Notes under the pieces: model-generated
The model's input: the letters and a program-made list of their open reading frames with translations, nothing else
Database searches by the model: none
What the model was told of the DNA's origin: nothing
NCBI GenBank assembly: GCA_963969495.1
Contig: OZ018333.1
Location: forward strand, 85,134,732-85,198,731
Length of the DNA: 64,000 nucleotides
Source: Ceratothoa steindachneri
Lineage: Eukaryota; Arthropoda; Malacostraca; Isopoda; Cymothoidae
Direction: 5' to 3'
Shown here: positions 1 to 10,796 of the stretch, piece by piece
Layout of the letters: each line of letters opens with the position of its first letter
How positions within the stretch are numbered: position 1 is the stretch's first letter
Made by a program: the position numbers and the translations under genes

Positions 1-454
1 AAAATAAATGTTACAAATGTAAAGATGTTATCCTTAAACTTTATAACTTGTATGCTAGCGACATTTAGTGTATTGTATAGAAGCAAGTTTCCCACACTTT
101 AGACATATCAACTTGCTAATTGTGCAAAGGAGGGCAACAAAGTTATTACCTTTCCTGAGGCACTTTGCCTCTGTGGACTGAGGCTATTTAATATGTTCTC
201 AATTGAAAAGTGTACAAGAGGGACCAGGGACAAGTAATAGGAACCCCACTCATATAGATGGGAGAGGTACTGTGTACAGAGCACTCCATGAGGACACTCA
301 AGCAAGCATGATAAAGCTATAAACTCTACTACTATCATTATTATTTATTACTAAGCCATGGCAATCTTGAGTGATAAAATTGGTAAAGAAAATATGAAAT
401 AATGTTTGCCATTATACAATAAATTCAGCAAAAACTAAAAATAACAAAGATTAC

Positions 455-613
455 CTTTTCTTGGTGGAGGTCTTGTTGCCAAAACTCACTGGTAGTGTTT
501 GGTAGAGAGTTTTCAGATTTTGCACACAGTACATCAAAAGTAAGAGGAGAACTCATCTCTCTATGAAAGAATTCTTCACTAATTTCTTCCTTCAATGAAA
601 CCTCCCCAAAGTC
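455..613 (-). CDS. Exon of acidic KEE-rich host gene, left copy (third visible exon)
   Basis: This 159-nt, 53-codon exon is open in phase 0. A pyrimidine-containing tract and CAG acceptor precede it on the minus strand (just above 613), and it is followed by a GTAATC donor (454 downward). The peptide is acidic and Lys/Glu-rich (it contains 'SLKEEISEEFF') and has no recognised domain. The paired exon at 55851-56009 on the opposite strand has exactly the same length and phase and a very similar peptide, which argues for coding constraint or recent duplication. Upstream exons are 3949-4098 and 4251-4335, with Cp1 in the intron between. The downstream exons would lie left of the window. Acidic KEE-type N-terminal regions of this kind often precede C2H2 zinc fingers in arthropods, but no zinc finger is visible here, so that is only a guess. 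Confidence 0.65.
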
Positions 614-799
614 CTGCTTGAAGAAGTACAAAATTTAATTCCTTACAGAGTATCCAGAAATCACTGTTGTGGTTTTCATACATTTATATTAATGTTTTTA
701 AGGGCTTACTTTGGAGAATTAGATATGTACACTTCCAGGTGAAAATAATACAAAGTGTAAAGATTAGTGTGGGAAACTAGCTGAAGTGTGGTGTTAAAT

Positions 800-1035
800 G
801 CGATAAGGGCAGACTGAATAAATAAGGAATGACAACCTGATCAAGGGATAAAACAGATAAGACCATCTAGCAGATGACTTCAGCTACTAATGGCATCTCA
901 CTCAGTGTCATAATGCAAAGAAACAAGATAAATAGAATCATTTTTCTACTGAAAAATGTTCTTTCCTAATATACCCAAAAATCTGGGCAGGGATCTTAGT
1001 TAGAGCAATGCCTTAGACCACTCAACTACATACGA
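800..1035 (-). repeat. tRNA-derived SINE, left-arm copy
   Basis: Read on the minus strand, it begins with an A-box-like segment 'GAGTGGTCTAAGGCATTG' near 1020, as in type II (Leu/Ser-like) tRNA-derived SINEs. The segment that should hold the B box is missing compared with the copy at 55379-55620. The body with the 'aacatttttcagtagaaaaa' stretch is shared by the two. It sits within the outer block of the inverted duplication, so it was probably inserted before the duplication. The ends are uncertain. Confidence 0.55.
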
Positions 1036-1204
1036 GGGAAATTTTTTTACAGATATGGAGGCTTTTAAGACTTGATTCCCCGGGTTAATTGGAAAGAATA
1101 TGAGAGAGAAATTAATGGGGACCTCAATAGACAAACAAGAAATAGAGTTAAGGATGCGGCAAAATGCACCTATATTATATACATCTCATGAATGTGATTT
1201 TTAA

Positions 1205-3864
1205 ACAAATTTAAAGTACTAATCTGGCAACTTCCAACTAGGCCAAAAGCTGGCGTAATTAGCAGAAAGCCTAAGGCTAGGTTAGATTAAAAAAAAAATA
1301 AGAAAAAGGATAAAAGAACAAAGGTAACAAAAATAAAAACAAAAAAGTAACAAGAATGAAACACACACCAGCATTGGGGGTATGCCAGATTTCCCCAGGC
1401 ACAGAAACATGCAACCTACAACAAAGACTCAAATAAAACACAGGCCAACTTCCTCAAAAAAGTCATATAGGCTGTCAGTCTGTATGCAAAAAAACAATAC
1501 TGAGGTCAAGAGACAAAGTGTAATAACCCTGCTCAGCCTGGCATCAGGACGGGTAAGGTGTGTGAATATCATCCAGACTGGGACATTCAACAAGAATGCA
1601 TAGAACAGTCTCGGGGACAATGAGGACATTACAATAAGTCGCAGGCGATCGCTCTGAGTGTTTTCAATTATTCAACCATAATAAACATCCTCAAGCTGTC
1701 TTCGCGTCGGGGAGTAGGTCCATGGGAACGGTCACAGGGCAATAGCACACAACTTTAAGTTCCCTTCGACCGTCTCACATCTTCTTTGCCAAGCAGCCTA
1801 GAGGGCTACCTGTATTCCTACTATGAAAATCAGTGCGAGGAAGAGTTAAACGTTAGTCTGGTCACCTAGTCCTCACAGATTCTTTGATGGCCCCATTCAC
1901 CTCAATTCCTACATGTCCAGGAACCCAGAAGAAGATAATCTCAAAATCCACTCGGGCTCGCCAAAACCAGGTAAACAGCAATATCACGAACCAGGAGATT
2001 CCAATGCTTCGAGAGCACTCAAGGCGCTTTGTGAGTCACTATAAATCACAATCCAGTCTCTGAACCGGGCACATCGCGTTATCTCCCGTACCGAGCAGTG
2101 TATTGCAACTAGCACTGCCATGAAAACAGACGCAGTGCATGACAGAGGCCCGCTGATTTTAAACCTAAACACAATCGTTTAGGGTGGGACTAGCGTCTCT
2201 CAGCGGCGTAGGTACTGTTGAGATTTGCAACAAGTATGCTTGGAATGAGGGATGTGTGGAAGGCACAGGTTGCCAGGCAAATGCTTGTATGTTGAGTCAA
2301 GTCCATCTTCCCCAATACACGCTCGCCTGTGGATGCATAAAACTCACATTCGTAGTTGAACTTTGAACGAACAAAGGATCGATAAAAAAGCAAGGCAGTA
2401 GCTCTATGCACTGAACGTCATGCAGAGAAGAATATCCATGGCACGGATACAAGACCCCCTAAGGCTGCGAATAGGAGCCTCCCAGGTGAGGCATCAGTCA
2501 AATAGAAGATCAAGGAAAAGGTGCGAGTTGACCACTTCTAGTTGAAACCCATTTAGAAACAGGTCTGGGTCAGGGTTGAGCCTTGTAAGGCAGCAGAAGT
2601 GCATCACCTTAGTCTTGGCCAAGGAAAACCAAAGCCTGGGTGCTCCGACATAGCGAGAGACACGGTTCAATGCTTGTTCGAGTTGACATCTGGGATGCAC
2701 CAAAGGAGATTAAATGGTCATCCACCAAGAGTATTACGAGAATATCTTCCGGCAGGACCGAGGTGATGCTGTTGATGCTTCAGGGCAAAGATTGTGACAC
2801 TTCCGTGCGGGACCTCCTTTTCCTGCTCCATTGGCCCAGAAAGGGCTTCCCCAACTTACACATGGAATCAACAATCTCGCAAAAAATTCAGATATAAAGA
2901 TTGGGAGGTGTCCCATTGCCCCAATCATGTGGAGAGTCTCCATATAGGCATAAAGCTTCTGTTTGAGGGCAGTCTCACACTCAGCTAACCACAACAGAAG
3001 TGGTTGGCATGCAAAATAACACCGCGTTCTAGGAATAGTAGTTAATCCCACCGCGAAGAGGTTGCCGGAGAATTACTCAATGGCCTCATCCAGAACCCTA
3101 AACTCAACTAAGACAGATTTAGAGAAATCAGTCATGGAAGACTATGCATCCAGAGAGCAGAGAGATAGATCAAGACAGCAAAATGAAGCGGCTCTATGAT
3201 AGTAAAGCGTAAATTCATTCACATTTAGGATACCCAGCTCAAGCTCATCAATTAGGTCAGTAAGGATTGATTAAGTAGTCTCCCTAGAAGGAGTGTCTAC
3301 CGTTCAGATCCTCGAGCATGAGAAAGGGCCTCTTCAACTTTGCCACAACTGGGTGGAAGTCCCCGGCATCAAAGTTGGAATGTATGCAGAAATAACAGTA
3401 TACCTCCTATCCAGGTGCAGCTGAACAGCTACTGCCTGAAAGGAGGTTCTAAATCAAAGAGAAGAATGGAAACATCATGCTAGAGGTAGATGGTAGATCC
3501 TCCTGCCTGGCCTCAACTCTGTGGTTGTGGAGTCACAAAACCCTTATACTGGGGTAATGTAGGCAAGGGGCACTCGCCCAGCATGGTCTCCTGCAAAAAG
3601 ATAGATAAGAGAAAATGGAAGGAGACGAGCCTCTGCAGCTCCTACCATTCAGCTGGGAGTCTGCACCATGTCAAATGAAGGAATATGCCTTCCAGGCCTA
3701 GCTTCAAAGAAATGCAGGTGCCCACACAAAGAGAAGACCCTCATGGGAATGGCCGTCCCCTTCTGAGTCCAGGGGCTATCTATATTGGGGGAGGTTGGGC
3801 TCACCATGAGAATCTTTTCCTCCTTTTTCCTCAAAATAAAATTCAACCCATCCAACTTATTTCT
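1205..3864 (-). mobile_element. Family 1 (I/Nimb-like) non-LTR retrotransposon copy Cp1, 5'-truncated and internally deleted
   Basis: On the minus strand the copy runs from the C-terminal end of ORF1 (near 3860) through endonuclease, RT, RNase H and the 3' end, which finishes near 1222 with a 'gttgccagatt'-type terminus. Segments recognisable by alignment with Cp7 and Cp8 include 'TTIPRTRCYFACQPLLLWLAE' trimmed to the linker before RT, the RT palm 'GHLPIFISEFFARL' and the thumb 'FSLAKTKVMHFC'. RNase H is recognisable at 1984-2172 by 'IVIYSDSQSALSALEALE'. A deletion joins the linker ('LKQKLYAYM') directly to the palm ('ETLHMIGAM') near 2935. Many frameshifts and stops make it non-coding. It lies in the intron between host exons 3949-4098 and 455-613. 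Confidence 0.8.
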
Positions 3865-3948
3865 CTTTAACCAATAATAGGTTGTAGAGAGATTGAGCTA
3901 CCATGGGAACATTGCTAAATATTATAACGAGCAACTCATTCTAGCTAC

Positions 3949-4098
3949 CTCTTTGACTGGACATTCTTTTAACAGCAATTCATTAGAACCATCAACAACT
4001 GCTTGTTCTTGACCTGTGAACAATTTTACTTCATTTCCATGATCTGAATCAGACAACTCTTCCTTCATTTCTTTGATGGCCGTTTCGTTATAAATATC
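3949..4098 (-). CDS. Exon of acidic KEE-rich host gene, left copy (second visible exon)
   Basis: This is an exon of 150 nt (50 codons), phase 0 at both ends. The acceptor is 'ttatattag' just above 4098 and the donor is GTAGCT below 3949. The translation is acidic (it contains 'IKEMKEELSDSDHGNEVK'), with no recognisable domain and a likely disordered composition. The right-arm partner (38805-38951) is one codon shorter because of a Leu indel and is otherwise closely similar. The in-frame indel suggests coding constraint acted on at least one copy after the duplication. Function is unknown. Confidence 0.65.
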
Positions 4099-4250
4099 CT
4101 AATATAAAAAAATAAGTAATTTACTTTTTGTAACTATACACAAGTAAAGATTTACAAGTTAATCATTAGATAGGTAAAAGTATATTAACCAAAAGGCATA
4201 AAAAATAATGTTGAATACTAATATATAAAAGAAAATCCTGAGATACATAC

Positions 4251-4335
4251 ATTTTTATCATCTAGATGAAAATTAAGTGTATAATCAATATCTTCCTTTT
4301 TCATTTCTTCCATTTTTGTAACCTCTGGAGAAATC
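4251..4335 (-). CDS. Putative first coding exon of acidic KEE-rich host gene, left copy
   Basis: The exon starts after a 'ttgttatag' acceptor (4336-4337) and ends with a GTATGT donor (4245-4250). An ATG at 4313-4311 gives 21 codons beginning MEEMKKED, in phase 0 with the next exon at 4098. The short stretch before the ATG would be 5' UTR if this is the true start, although an upstream in-frame exon cannot be excluded. The right-arm counterpart (38565-38649) has the same length, start codon and splice borders, with three amino-acid differences. No function can be assigned from this fragment. Confidence 0.6.
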
Positions 4336-4408
4336 CTATAACAAATAAGAGCAAAAATGCTTCAATCTCATCAAAAATTCAATTCATGCCTCATTAGTTA
4401 ATTAATAT

Positions 4409-4617
4409 ATCTTGGCTTGGTCGCTTGCCAAAGTGGAAGCAGACCCATCCGTCCCCACAGCCCCTGCAGATGGAGAGGAGCCCCGAGTCTCCTTAGTCTT
4501 TTTCTTTTTTGGAGAGGAGGGTGGGGAATGAACCCGCTTCTCACTTCTGCCGGTAGAAGCCCCTAGGCCAGATGGACCAGCCTCAGCCAGGTCCTTCTAC
4601 AAAATGGAGAAGGTCCT
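4409..4617 (-). mobile_element. Family 1 ORF1 fragment Cp2
   Basis: The reverse complement matches the Pro/Ser/Lys-rich N-terminal half of family 1 ORF1 as seen in Cp7 at about 31745-31955 (sense segments such as 'KDLAEA' and 'SPPSSPKK'). Only about 200 bases remain and both ends are truncated. It directly abuts a CR1-like RT fragment on the same strand at 4618, with no unique sequence between them. Confidence 0.75.
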
Positions 4618-5195
4618 GGTGGTCCTCTTGACTACCCTTCTTGAAAATGGGGACTATATTCTCTCTCTTCCAATCATCGGGTATTTCTCCATATTCCAGT
4701 GACCTAGTATACAACTTCTCCAGAGCTATTGAGATACTTTCTACCCCTTCTTTAAGTATCCTAGAATGAATATTATCAGGGCCGTAGGCCTTGGTAGCAT
4801 CTAACTCACCTATTAGTCCTTTTATCGTCCTCTGATCCACACTAATGGTAGTAAACACCTCTTTCCCTGACCCATGAGTACTATACATAAGAATATTTAG
4901 TTTCTCCTTTGTAAATACTGATGCAAAATGACCATTTAGTACCTCAACTATTTCCTCATCAGTTTCTCTCACAACCCCTTCATATTTGATAGGCCGTATT
5001 TTAACTCTGCCAGACTTGTTATTAATTTTATAGTAACTAAAGAACTTTCTAGGATCTTTGTTGCTATCCTGAGCTAATTTAATTTCTGACACCCTTTTGT
5101 TCTTCTTTATAATCTTATTTAAATCACTTAAATTTTGAATATTATTTTCTACCTGTAATTTTTTGTATGCCCTTTTCTTCTCTGGTGTGTTTCAT
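4618..5195 (-). mobile_element. CR1/L2-like non-LTR retrotransposon fragment (linker and N-terminal RT)
   Basis: The minus-strand translation of 4583-5092 contains the signature run of CR1/L2-type RTs: 'DPRKFFSYY', then 'TKAYGPDNIHSRILKEGVES', then 'GEIPDDWKRENIVPIFKKGS'. Upstream (5100-5190) a Lys-rich linker continues in the same sense. The palm with the catalytic Asp pair is absent, so the fragment is truncated at both ends. The reading frame is largely open over about 160 codons, suggesting moderate age. It is a different family from the I/Nimb elements in the window. Confidence 0.8.
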
Positions 5196-5199
5196 TACA

Positions 5200-6340
5200 A
5201 ATTGAATGATATCATGTTTCATCTTTCATTCATTTGGGCATGAAGACTCACCCTCAGGAACAAATATTACACCGGAAGATTTGGGAACAAAAGACAAAGC
5301 ATTATGGGATAAAATGAAAATAAATGCTTGAGTAGCTAATGTAACAAATAACCTACTCGCTTATTACGATAAGTTTGACATACAACAAGCACACTTTCTT
5401 GAGGTTTTGAAATTGATGCTACCTATCCAGCCATGTGGGTTGTAGATATACTCAAGCACGGGTTGATTTGCTAGATTTTCAAAATGGTAAGTGTGTGGGC
5501 CATGTGCCCCAACATCTTTTGTTTTTAACCAACAATACTCAACCATTTCAATTTTATTTGTTAAACATCAATTAATAAATACTAAAAGCAGTAATTTGAG
5601 TAAAGAATCATTTTTTATATAAATACTATTTTGTAGTTTTCAAAGACATAAATGATTTTAATTCTAAAAATGATGCTCGCAAATGTATTTTTAGCTTCCG
5701 GAACTTAAAATTAACGTAGTTATTCTAATTTAAAAAATATAATTTTACTTTGCTAAATTTGAATCTTTCTGCATTATTTTTGCCCTCATTCCTTCAACTT
5801 TTGGCCTAATTAGTTCACTCAGAACTAACTTTTTTAGATCAAGAGGCCATCTGTGCACGAGTCTTTTAACAATTATCCAATAGTATTTCATATTAGATTG
5901 TTCCTAGTTCACCAATACCAGCCTTTTTAATTCTTCAGCCGATCAACACATGCATCTTTTGCTGATTATCCAATGGCATTTTGTTTTAGATTGACATATA
6001 TTTCAGGCAATTTGCTTTATTTTTTTAGTTTATATGGTATAATGACATGCAGTGGCTCTTGTAGGTCATCAGGATTAAAGGATTTAAAAAGGCAAAAACC
6101 CAGTGCAAATGTTCCATTGGTGAGTTTAAGGCCATGTGGCTTTCTAATCCTGAATTTGAACAAGTACTAGCCTCTTATTTAGAAACTGTTTTCTGTGCAA
6201 AGTTTTGATTCAACTAGAGGCCTAGCAACATTTAGCAATCGACTTTTGTATTCAAATCTAATGGTAGGCTTTTGAATTAGGAATATTACAAGTTTTTTAA
6301 AGTTGAGAGGGAAGGTGCAAGCTACACAATTAAGTGTGGC
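5200..6340. other. Unassigned AT-rich sequence, left arm only
   Basis: I see no recognisable protein or repeat here. Short ORFs at 5364-5546 (minus), 5973-6170 (plus) and 6179-6373 (minus) have no family signature and no supported splice context. This stretch lies between the inner and middle blocks of the inverted duplication but I found no counterpart on the right. There the corresponding interval is occupied by Cp4 to Cp7 and other elements, so it was either lost on the right or inserted on the left. Confidence 0.4.
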
Positions 6341-6350
6341 ATATGGAATG

Positions 6351-6435
6351 TAAAGCCCCCGCAACCTCCACAATTAAATGGAGAGGTATTGGGGTTGAAG
6401 CCACCCGCAACCTCTACAATTAAGTGGGGGTGAAG
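6351..6435. repeat. Short tandem repeat with 'gcaacctc-acaattaa' core
   Basis: Two imperfect units, each with a core close to 'cgcaacctccacaattaa' and flanked by 'aagcccc', lie end to end at a spacing of about 45-55 bases. A third 'gaagcccct' follows and runs into a half-copy of the hairpin MITE seen in full at 12563-12728. Confidence 0.5.
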
Positions 6436-6500
6436 CCCCTAAAAAATTAATTTCTGGCAGAAATAGACTAGAGTAGGCTGCGCTATTTTAGTCATTTAAA
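6436..6500. repeat. Half-copy of a hairpin MITE
   Basis: The segment reading 'ctggcagaaatagactagag' followed by 'taggctgcgctattt' resembles one arm of the inverted repeat at 12563-12617 ('gggcggaaatagcgtaaag', 'taggtggcgctattg'). The opposite arm is not found nearby, so this looks like a solo end. Confidence 0.45.
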
Positions 6501-6965
6501 TGATTTTGATCAATATGTTTTTCTTATACAGTTGTATGTGTATTTTTTAGATCTGAAACTCCTTTTCACTGAATATACATACTTTTCCAATTGACATAAC
6601 ATGATTTCACATATGATAAAAGTCACAATGGCCAATCAAAGGTCATCCACATTGAAATGAGCAAATATAAATTGAAAAAAATGTCTAGCTCTCTCACATA
6701 AATTTTCATGGAGTTAATTTCAACCTTTTGTTTCAGGATGGCCTGTAATGTGAAGAATTAGCTTGCTTTTCCTAGTCTGCTTTCATTTTTTGGTTGGCTT
6801 TATTTCAAACTAGACCCTCTCAGATAATATATTATGCTTTGTAGGGCTTATTTTTCTGTTTATCTTGTGTGAAACTGATTAATATATCTATATATTCTTG
6901 CTTCATTATGTGTTCTGCCAATAGTTAAGTTTATCTAATGATAAAAGCAAATTATTTTTCATTTT

Positions 6966-8596
6966 AGGGCAACCAGCCAGCCCGGAGAGCTGCCTGTATT
7001 CCTGCCATGTAATGGGTGTAAGGAAGAGCAAAACACTGGTCCGGTTGCCCAGTCCTCATGGAGTCTTTGGCACCCTCATTGGTGCATTCATCCCCTGTAA
7101 TTCCTACATGTCCACGAACCCAGAAGAAGATAATCTTGATATCCACACAGCTCGACAGAACCGTGGCATCAGAGATATTGCAAACCAAGGGATGCAGAGA
7201 TTCCAATGCCCTGAGAGCATTAAGGGCACTTTGTAAGCCACTATAAATCACAATCCATTCTTTGAATCAAGCATGTCGCGTTATCTCCTGTACCGAGAGA
7301 TGCATTGCAACCAGCTCAGCCGTGAAGACAGACGCAGGCCAAACTGACTCAAAACAAATGGGATATGGAGTGGAATTGGACCCCCTCTTGGTACTTGGAG
7401 CCATCCATATACACTGGCATGGTTCCAACATGACACGAATTGTGTTCTAAAAAGGCCAAACACAATACCTCCAGTGCTGTAGAAGCTTTGGGAACAGAGG
7501 CCTGGTGACAAATAGTCAATGGTGATACCTACCTTCCAGGGTGGCATCCTGGACAGAACCAGGGGTGCCACTGGCCCAAAAATTATACTGAACTCTCAAA
7601 GGAGTTTCCTAGCCGAAAACCCAAAGGGCTTAGGTTATAATGGGTCTCTCAGGGGCATAGGCACCGTTGAGATCACCTACGTATACATTGAGTGAGTGGC
7701 ATCTACCCAGCTTCAACAAGAAGGCTCTGAATGGGGAAAGTATAGAAGGCACTGGTTGGCAGGCGAAGGCTGGTGTGGTGGGTAGAGTCCACCTTCAGCA
7801 ATATACACTCGGCAGCAGATGCATAAAACCCGCATCCGTAGTCAAGCTTCAAACAAACAGGAATCAATAAAAAATTAAGGTAGTAGCCCTATCAGCGCCC
7901 CAGACACTGAACGTCATGGAATGAAGAATATCCATGACGTGGGTACAGGAGACCCTAAGGCTGCACATATGAACCACCTAGGTGAGGCATTGGTGAAATA
8001 CAAACCAAGGAAACGGTGCAAGTCCACCACTTCCAGGGGCACTCCATTGAGAAAAAGGTCTGGGTCAGGGTGGAGCCGTGGATAGCTGCACAAGTACACC
8101 ACCTTTGTCTTGGCCAAGGAAAACTGAAGCCTGTGCACTTGGGGTAAGGGAGAGGCACGGTTCAATGCAGTTGGAGTCAACAATCAAGAGTTGGCATCTG
8201 GGCAGCAGCCAAAGAGATTAAAAGTTCGTCCACATAAAGCAGAACAACCATACTCGTAGGCCTGGAAGAGCCAGTAGTAGAGGGTGTCTTTTTCTTAACA
8301 TTGAGGTATAGGATGTCCCAGGCAGCACTGGGTGCACAAGGACCAAGTCTTTAGGCTTGAAAAATGAGAGGTAATCCTGGGGCTGAATAGCCAGTATTTC
8401 CTTATCAATGAGATACGTACCATATAGCTTCAAAGAAGTCAGGTGTGGCTCTCCGCAATTGACACACTTGGATACGCACATTAGTAACACCTTTGCAGCA
8501 GTGGCAGGAATGCCTTCACATGGTAGCATACCAACCAGCATACACCAACTCAAGGGGCTTGTCACAGTGGAACGTGATGAAGAGTGTAGGGGTCTC
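6966..8596 (-). mobile_element. Family 1 copy Cp3L, truncated at both ends and internally deleted
   Basis: On the minus strand it begins in the CCHC part of ORF1 (near 8596). It carries 'CVNCGEPHLTSLKLYGTYL' and then jumps, near 8225-8260, from the end of ORF1 into the RT palm just at the catalytic region. It continues through the thumb ('LQFSLAKTKVVYLC' type) to RNase H ('MIYSGLQSALNALRALESLH', in which the catalytic Asp of the usual YSDSQ has become Gly). It ends abruptly near 6966. The same junction occurs in Cp3R, so this defective copy existed before the inverted duplication. No coding capacity remains. Confidence 0.85.
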
Positions 8597-9127
8597 TGAA
8601 AAATAGAGCTTTATAGGTTAAAAATAGGCTAAGAACAAAATTTATAGAAAAATGTTTCCCATGAATAGAAGTAATGTATTCTATAAAAGAGCAAACATTT
8701 TTAGTGTTAACTAATTTAAAAAGACTGCAGGCCCAGGAGAGTCAACAAAAATTTGTGGAAGAACCAAGAATTATCAATCAATTATAAATCAGTAGGTTAT
8801 TAATAATTTTTAAATTATATCAATAGAAAAATTCTTTTCAATTAAAATGATATATTATTTGATTCATAAAAAAGGAATTAACTTTTATTTTAATTATTTT
8901 TGTTAATGGTGTACAATTTGTGATTTTGTCCAGCCAATTTTGAGCAAATTAGCTGACTGACGAATGAATTAATCTTATATATTATCAACTCAGGGTTTTC
9001 TTCCTGTTATCCAATAATGATTCACCTTTTGTTCCAAAATCTTTTTCATTTATTAATTTGTTCTTGAGGGTGAGCAAAGTTGGGTAATATTTTATAGTAA
9101 CCCAGGTACAGCTCAAAACCAGCTTCC

Positions 9128-9195
9128 ATTTACAAAACACATATACGAATAACCAGATACATATACAAATAACTAAATACATATATGAATAAAAA
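9128..9195. repeat. AT-rich tandem repeat, about 20-bp period, left arm
   Basis: Three to four imperfect units of the type 'atacatatacgaataacc' occur in tandem. The same array lies in the right arm at 17029-17108. It falls inside an apparently open frame that is almost certainly not a gene. Confidence 0.6.
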
Positions 9196-9843
9196 AATGC
9201 TTGCCTATCATGGCATCATCTATAACCCCCAAAATTATTTAGCTGACATGCTTTTTTAGAGAGTTTTTTAAAATATCTTTTCCTTTTCCCAGAATTTTTT
9301 TCTCTTCTATTCTTCTTTAATTACTTAAACATTTTAAATTAAATTGGAACTACTTTGCACTGTTCCTAGTTCAATGATGTCATTTTTATCCCCAAACATT
9401 TGGGGATGGGTGGGGGAGGAGGGAAGAGGGTTACACATTTACTTTAGTTTTTATATACATCTCTTCTTTTTCCCCCCAAAATTTCCCTTCTATCCTACTT
9501 AATTAGTTACTTTTGTAATTAAATTGGAACTACTTTGCCCTGCTCCTAGTCTAATGAATACCTCTGAGTCCTTTTGTCTGTTAATTAGTTTTACAATGGC
9601 TTCAGCCCATACTTGTATGTCCAATATTTCTTTCAAAATGTGCCTGGTTACTTCTCACAATGTGTTTAGTCTGATTTCTATTTGAGAAAAATAAGGATGG
9701 AACAGATCAAGATTATGAAGATAGAACATATAAAGAGGAAGATAGATGAATAGGACACGAGAAACTTGAAAAGTGGAATGGAGAAAAAGTCATGTATAAG
9801 CATATACAGAGAATATAAAAGAAAATAAGAACTGAGGAAGATA

Positions 9844-10781
9844 TAGAAGACGGGTGGTCAATATGTTTTGTGAATCGATAGGGCAAAACAGAGGAAGGGG
9901 GATGACTGTTTGTGGTGGTGTTACGACAAGTTATGACAAGTTAGGACCTGAAGCCGCACGCTCCTGCCTCGTCTATTTAAGAAGCAGTAGCTGATCGCAG
10001 ATCGTCAGTCACAAATTTTTCAACAATGAAGAAGGTTGAGCACTGCGCAGTGATCAAATTTTTTACCAAGGAAGGCAAGAATGCAAAAGAGATCCATGAA
10101 CACATGGTTGCAGTGTACACCGACACCGCCCCTTCCTTTGCAACCATTGCTCGCTGGAATAGAGAGTTCCGCCATGGTCGTGAGTTCCTTGAAGATGACC
10201 CCCGTCCAGGATGCCCGTCAGATGTGACTAACGAGGACAATGTGGCTCGTGTGGAGAGGATGATCCTCGAAAATCGACACGTGAAGGTCGAAGAAATTAA
10301 GCGAGAACTTGGAATATCACATGGAAGTGTTATCAACATCATCCACAACAATTTGGCTATGACCAAGGTCTCGGCTCATTTGGTCCCAAGAAACCTCACA
10401 CCCCATGATCGACTTCAATGTCGTCAAAGTCCACAAGGTCAGAGTTGCACAAGCTGCCCTGCGCCAGTGCGGATTCGAGGAGCTCAACCATCCCCCCTAC
10501 ATTCCAGATCTGGCCCCTAGCGACTACTTTTTATTCCACCAGCTCAAGGCTGCATTGTGTGGATGCCGGTTTGGGGACGATGAAAATGTCCAGCTCGCCG
10601 TCCAGGAGTGGAATGAACAGCAGTCGGGAGATTTCTGGTTGTCGGGAATTCAAAGCCTCAGTGAGAAGTGGCGCAAGTGCATTGAAGTCGAAGGTAGTTA
10701 TATTGAAAAATAATAAAACACTTTTCTTCATATCTCGTTTCCTTATATCCAAATTGCAAAACTTATTGACCACCCCTCCTA
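9844..10781 (+). mobile_element. Mariner element with terminal inverted repeats and internal deletion
   Basis: The inverted termini 'gggtggtcaatatgttttg' (9852-) and, reversed, 'gggtggtcaataagttttgc' (ending near 10778) lie about 0.93 kb apart. Each is flanked by TA (9844-9845 and 10780-10781), as expected for Tc1/mariner elements. The element is about 350-450 bases shorter than a typical 1.3-kb mariner, and the missing part falls inside the transposase gene (next entry). It lies alone in the spacer of the inverted duplication. Confidence 0.85.
10026..10713 (+). pseudogene. Mariner transposase, internally deleted
   Basis: The N-terminal part (10026-10404) has the mariner helix-turn-helix arrangement: 'AVIKFFTKEGKNAKEIHEHM', 'ATIARWNREFRHGREFLEDD', then a second helical region 'ELGISHGSVINIIHNNLAMT' and 'LVPRNLTPHD'. 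The sequence then passes directly to the C-terminal catalytic end in another frame (10405-10713): 'HPPYIPDLAPSDYFLFHQLK', which holds the third acidic residue of the D,D34D triad. The central region with the first two catalytic Asp residues is deleted, together with roughly 130-150 codons. The protein cannot be active. The initiator is the ATG at 10026, the usual start just before the conserved N-terminal helix. Confidence 0.88.
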
Positions 10782-10796
10782 TGATAACAAATATGA

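Larger units (their letters stand above)
1..1165 (-). repeat. Inverted duplication, outer block, left arm
   Basis: The reverse complement of this block matches 55262-56470 over nearly its whole length. It includes an exon (455-613), its flanking intron and a tRNA-like SINE. Both copies hold a similar exon with the same splice borders. Small indels distinguish them; for example, the B-box part of the SINE is missing on the left. The left edge is set by the window, so the homology may continue outside it. This block is part of a three-block inverted duplication whose other blocks are 3865-4406 and 6569-9691. Boundaries were placed by eye. Confidence 0.85.
3865..4406 (-). repeat. Inverted duplication, middle block, left arm
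   Basis: The reverse complement matches 38493-39035, including two exons and the intron between them. At the low end homology stops at the Cp1 junction (shared 'ggttaaag', then divergence). At the high end it stops where an ORF1 scrap (Cp2) begins at about 4409. Both edges therefore coincide with transposon insertions, as expected if the block was once continuous with its neighbours. Confidence 0.88.
6569..9691 (-). repeat. Inverted duplication, inner block, left arm
   Basis: The reverse complement is collinear with 16612-19500. It starts at the spacer edge ('ttctcaaatagaaatcag' in both) and ends where Cp4 interrupts the right arm. It contains Cp3L, a tandem AT-rich repeat and otherwise non-coding sequence. 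Comparing the conceptual translation of 8985-9182 with 17060-17257, 7 of 65 codons encode a different residue, so the arms are similar but not identical. The left block is about 230 bases longer, mainly because the right copy lost about 210 bases of Cp3. Confidence 0.92.

Noticed and set aside
5364..5546. 60-codon minus-strand ORF with balanced composition
   Set aside because: There is no family resemblance, no paired copy in the right arm and no clear splice context, so I could not support it as a gene.
8985..9182. Open frame of 65 codons with a similar frame in the other arm (17060-17257), at first sight a conserved small membrane protein
   Set aside because: It lies in the AT-rich tandem repeat of the duplicated block. 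The similarity is explained by the inverted duplication and the changes are not biased to silent sites (7 of 65 residues differ).
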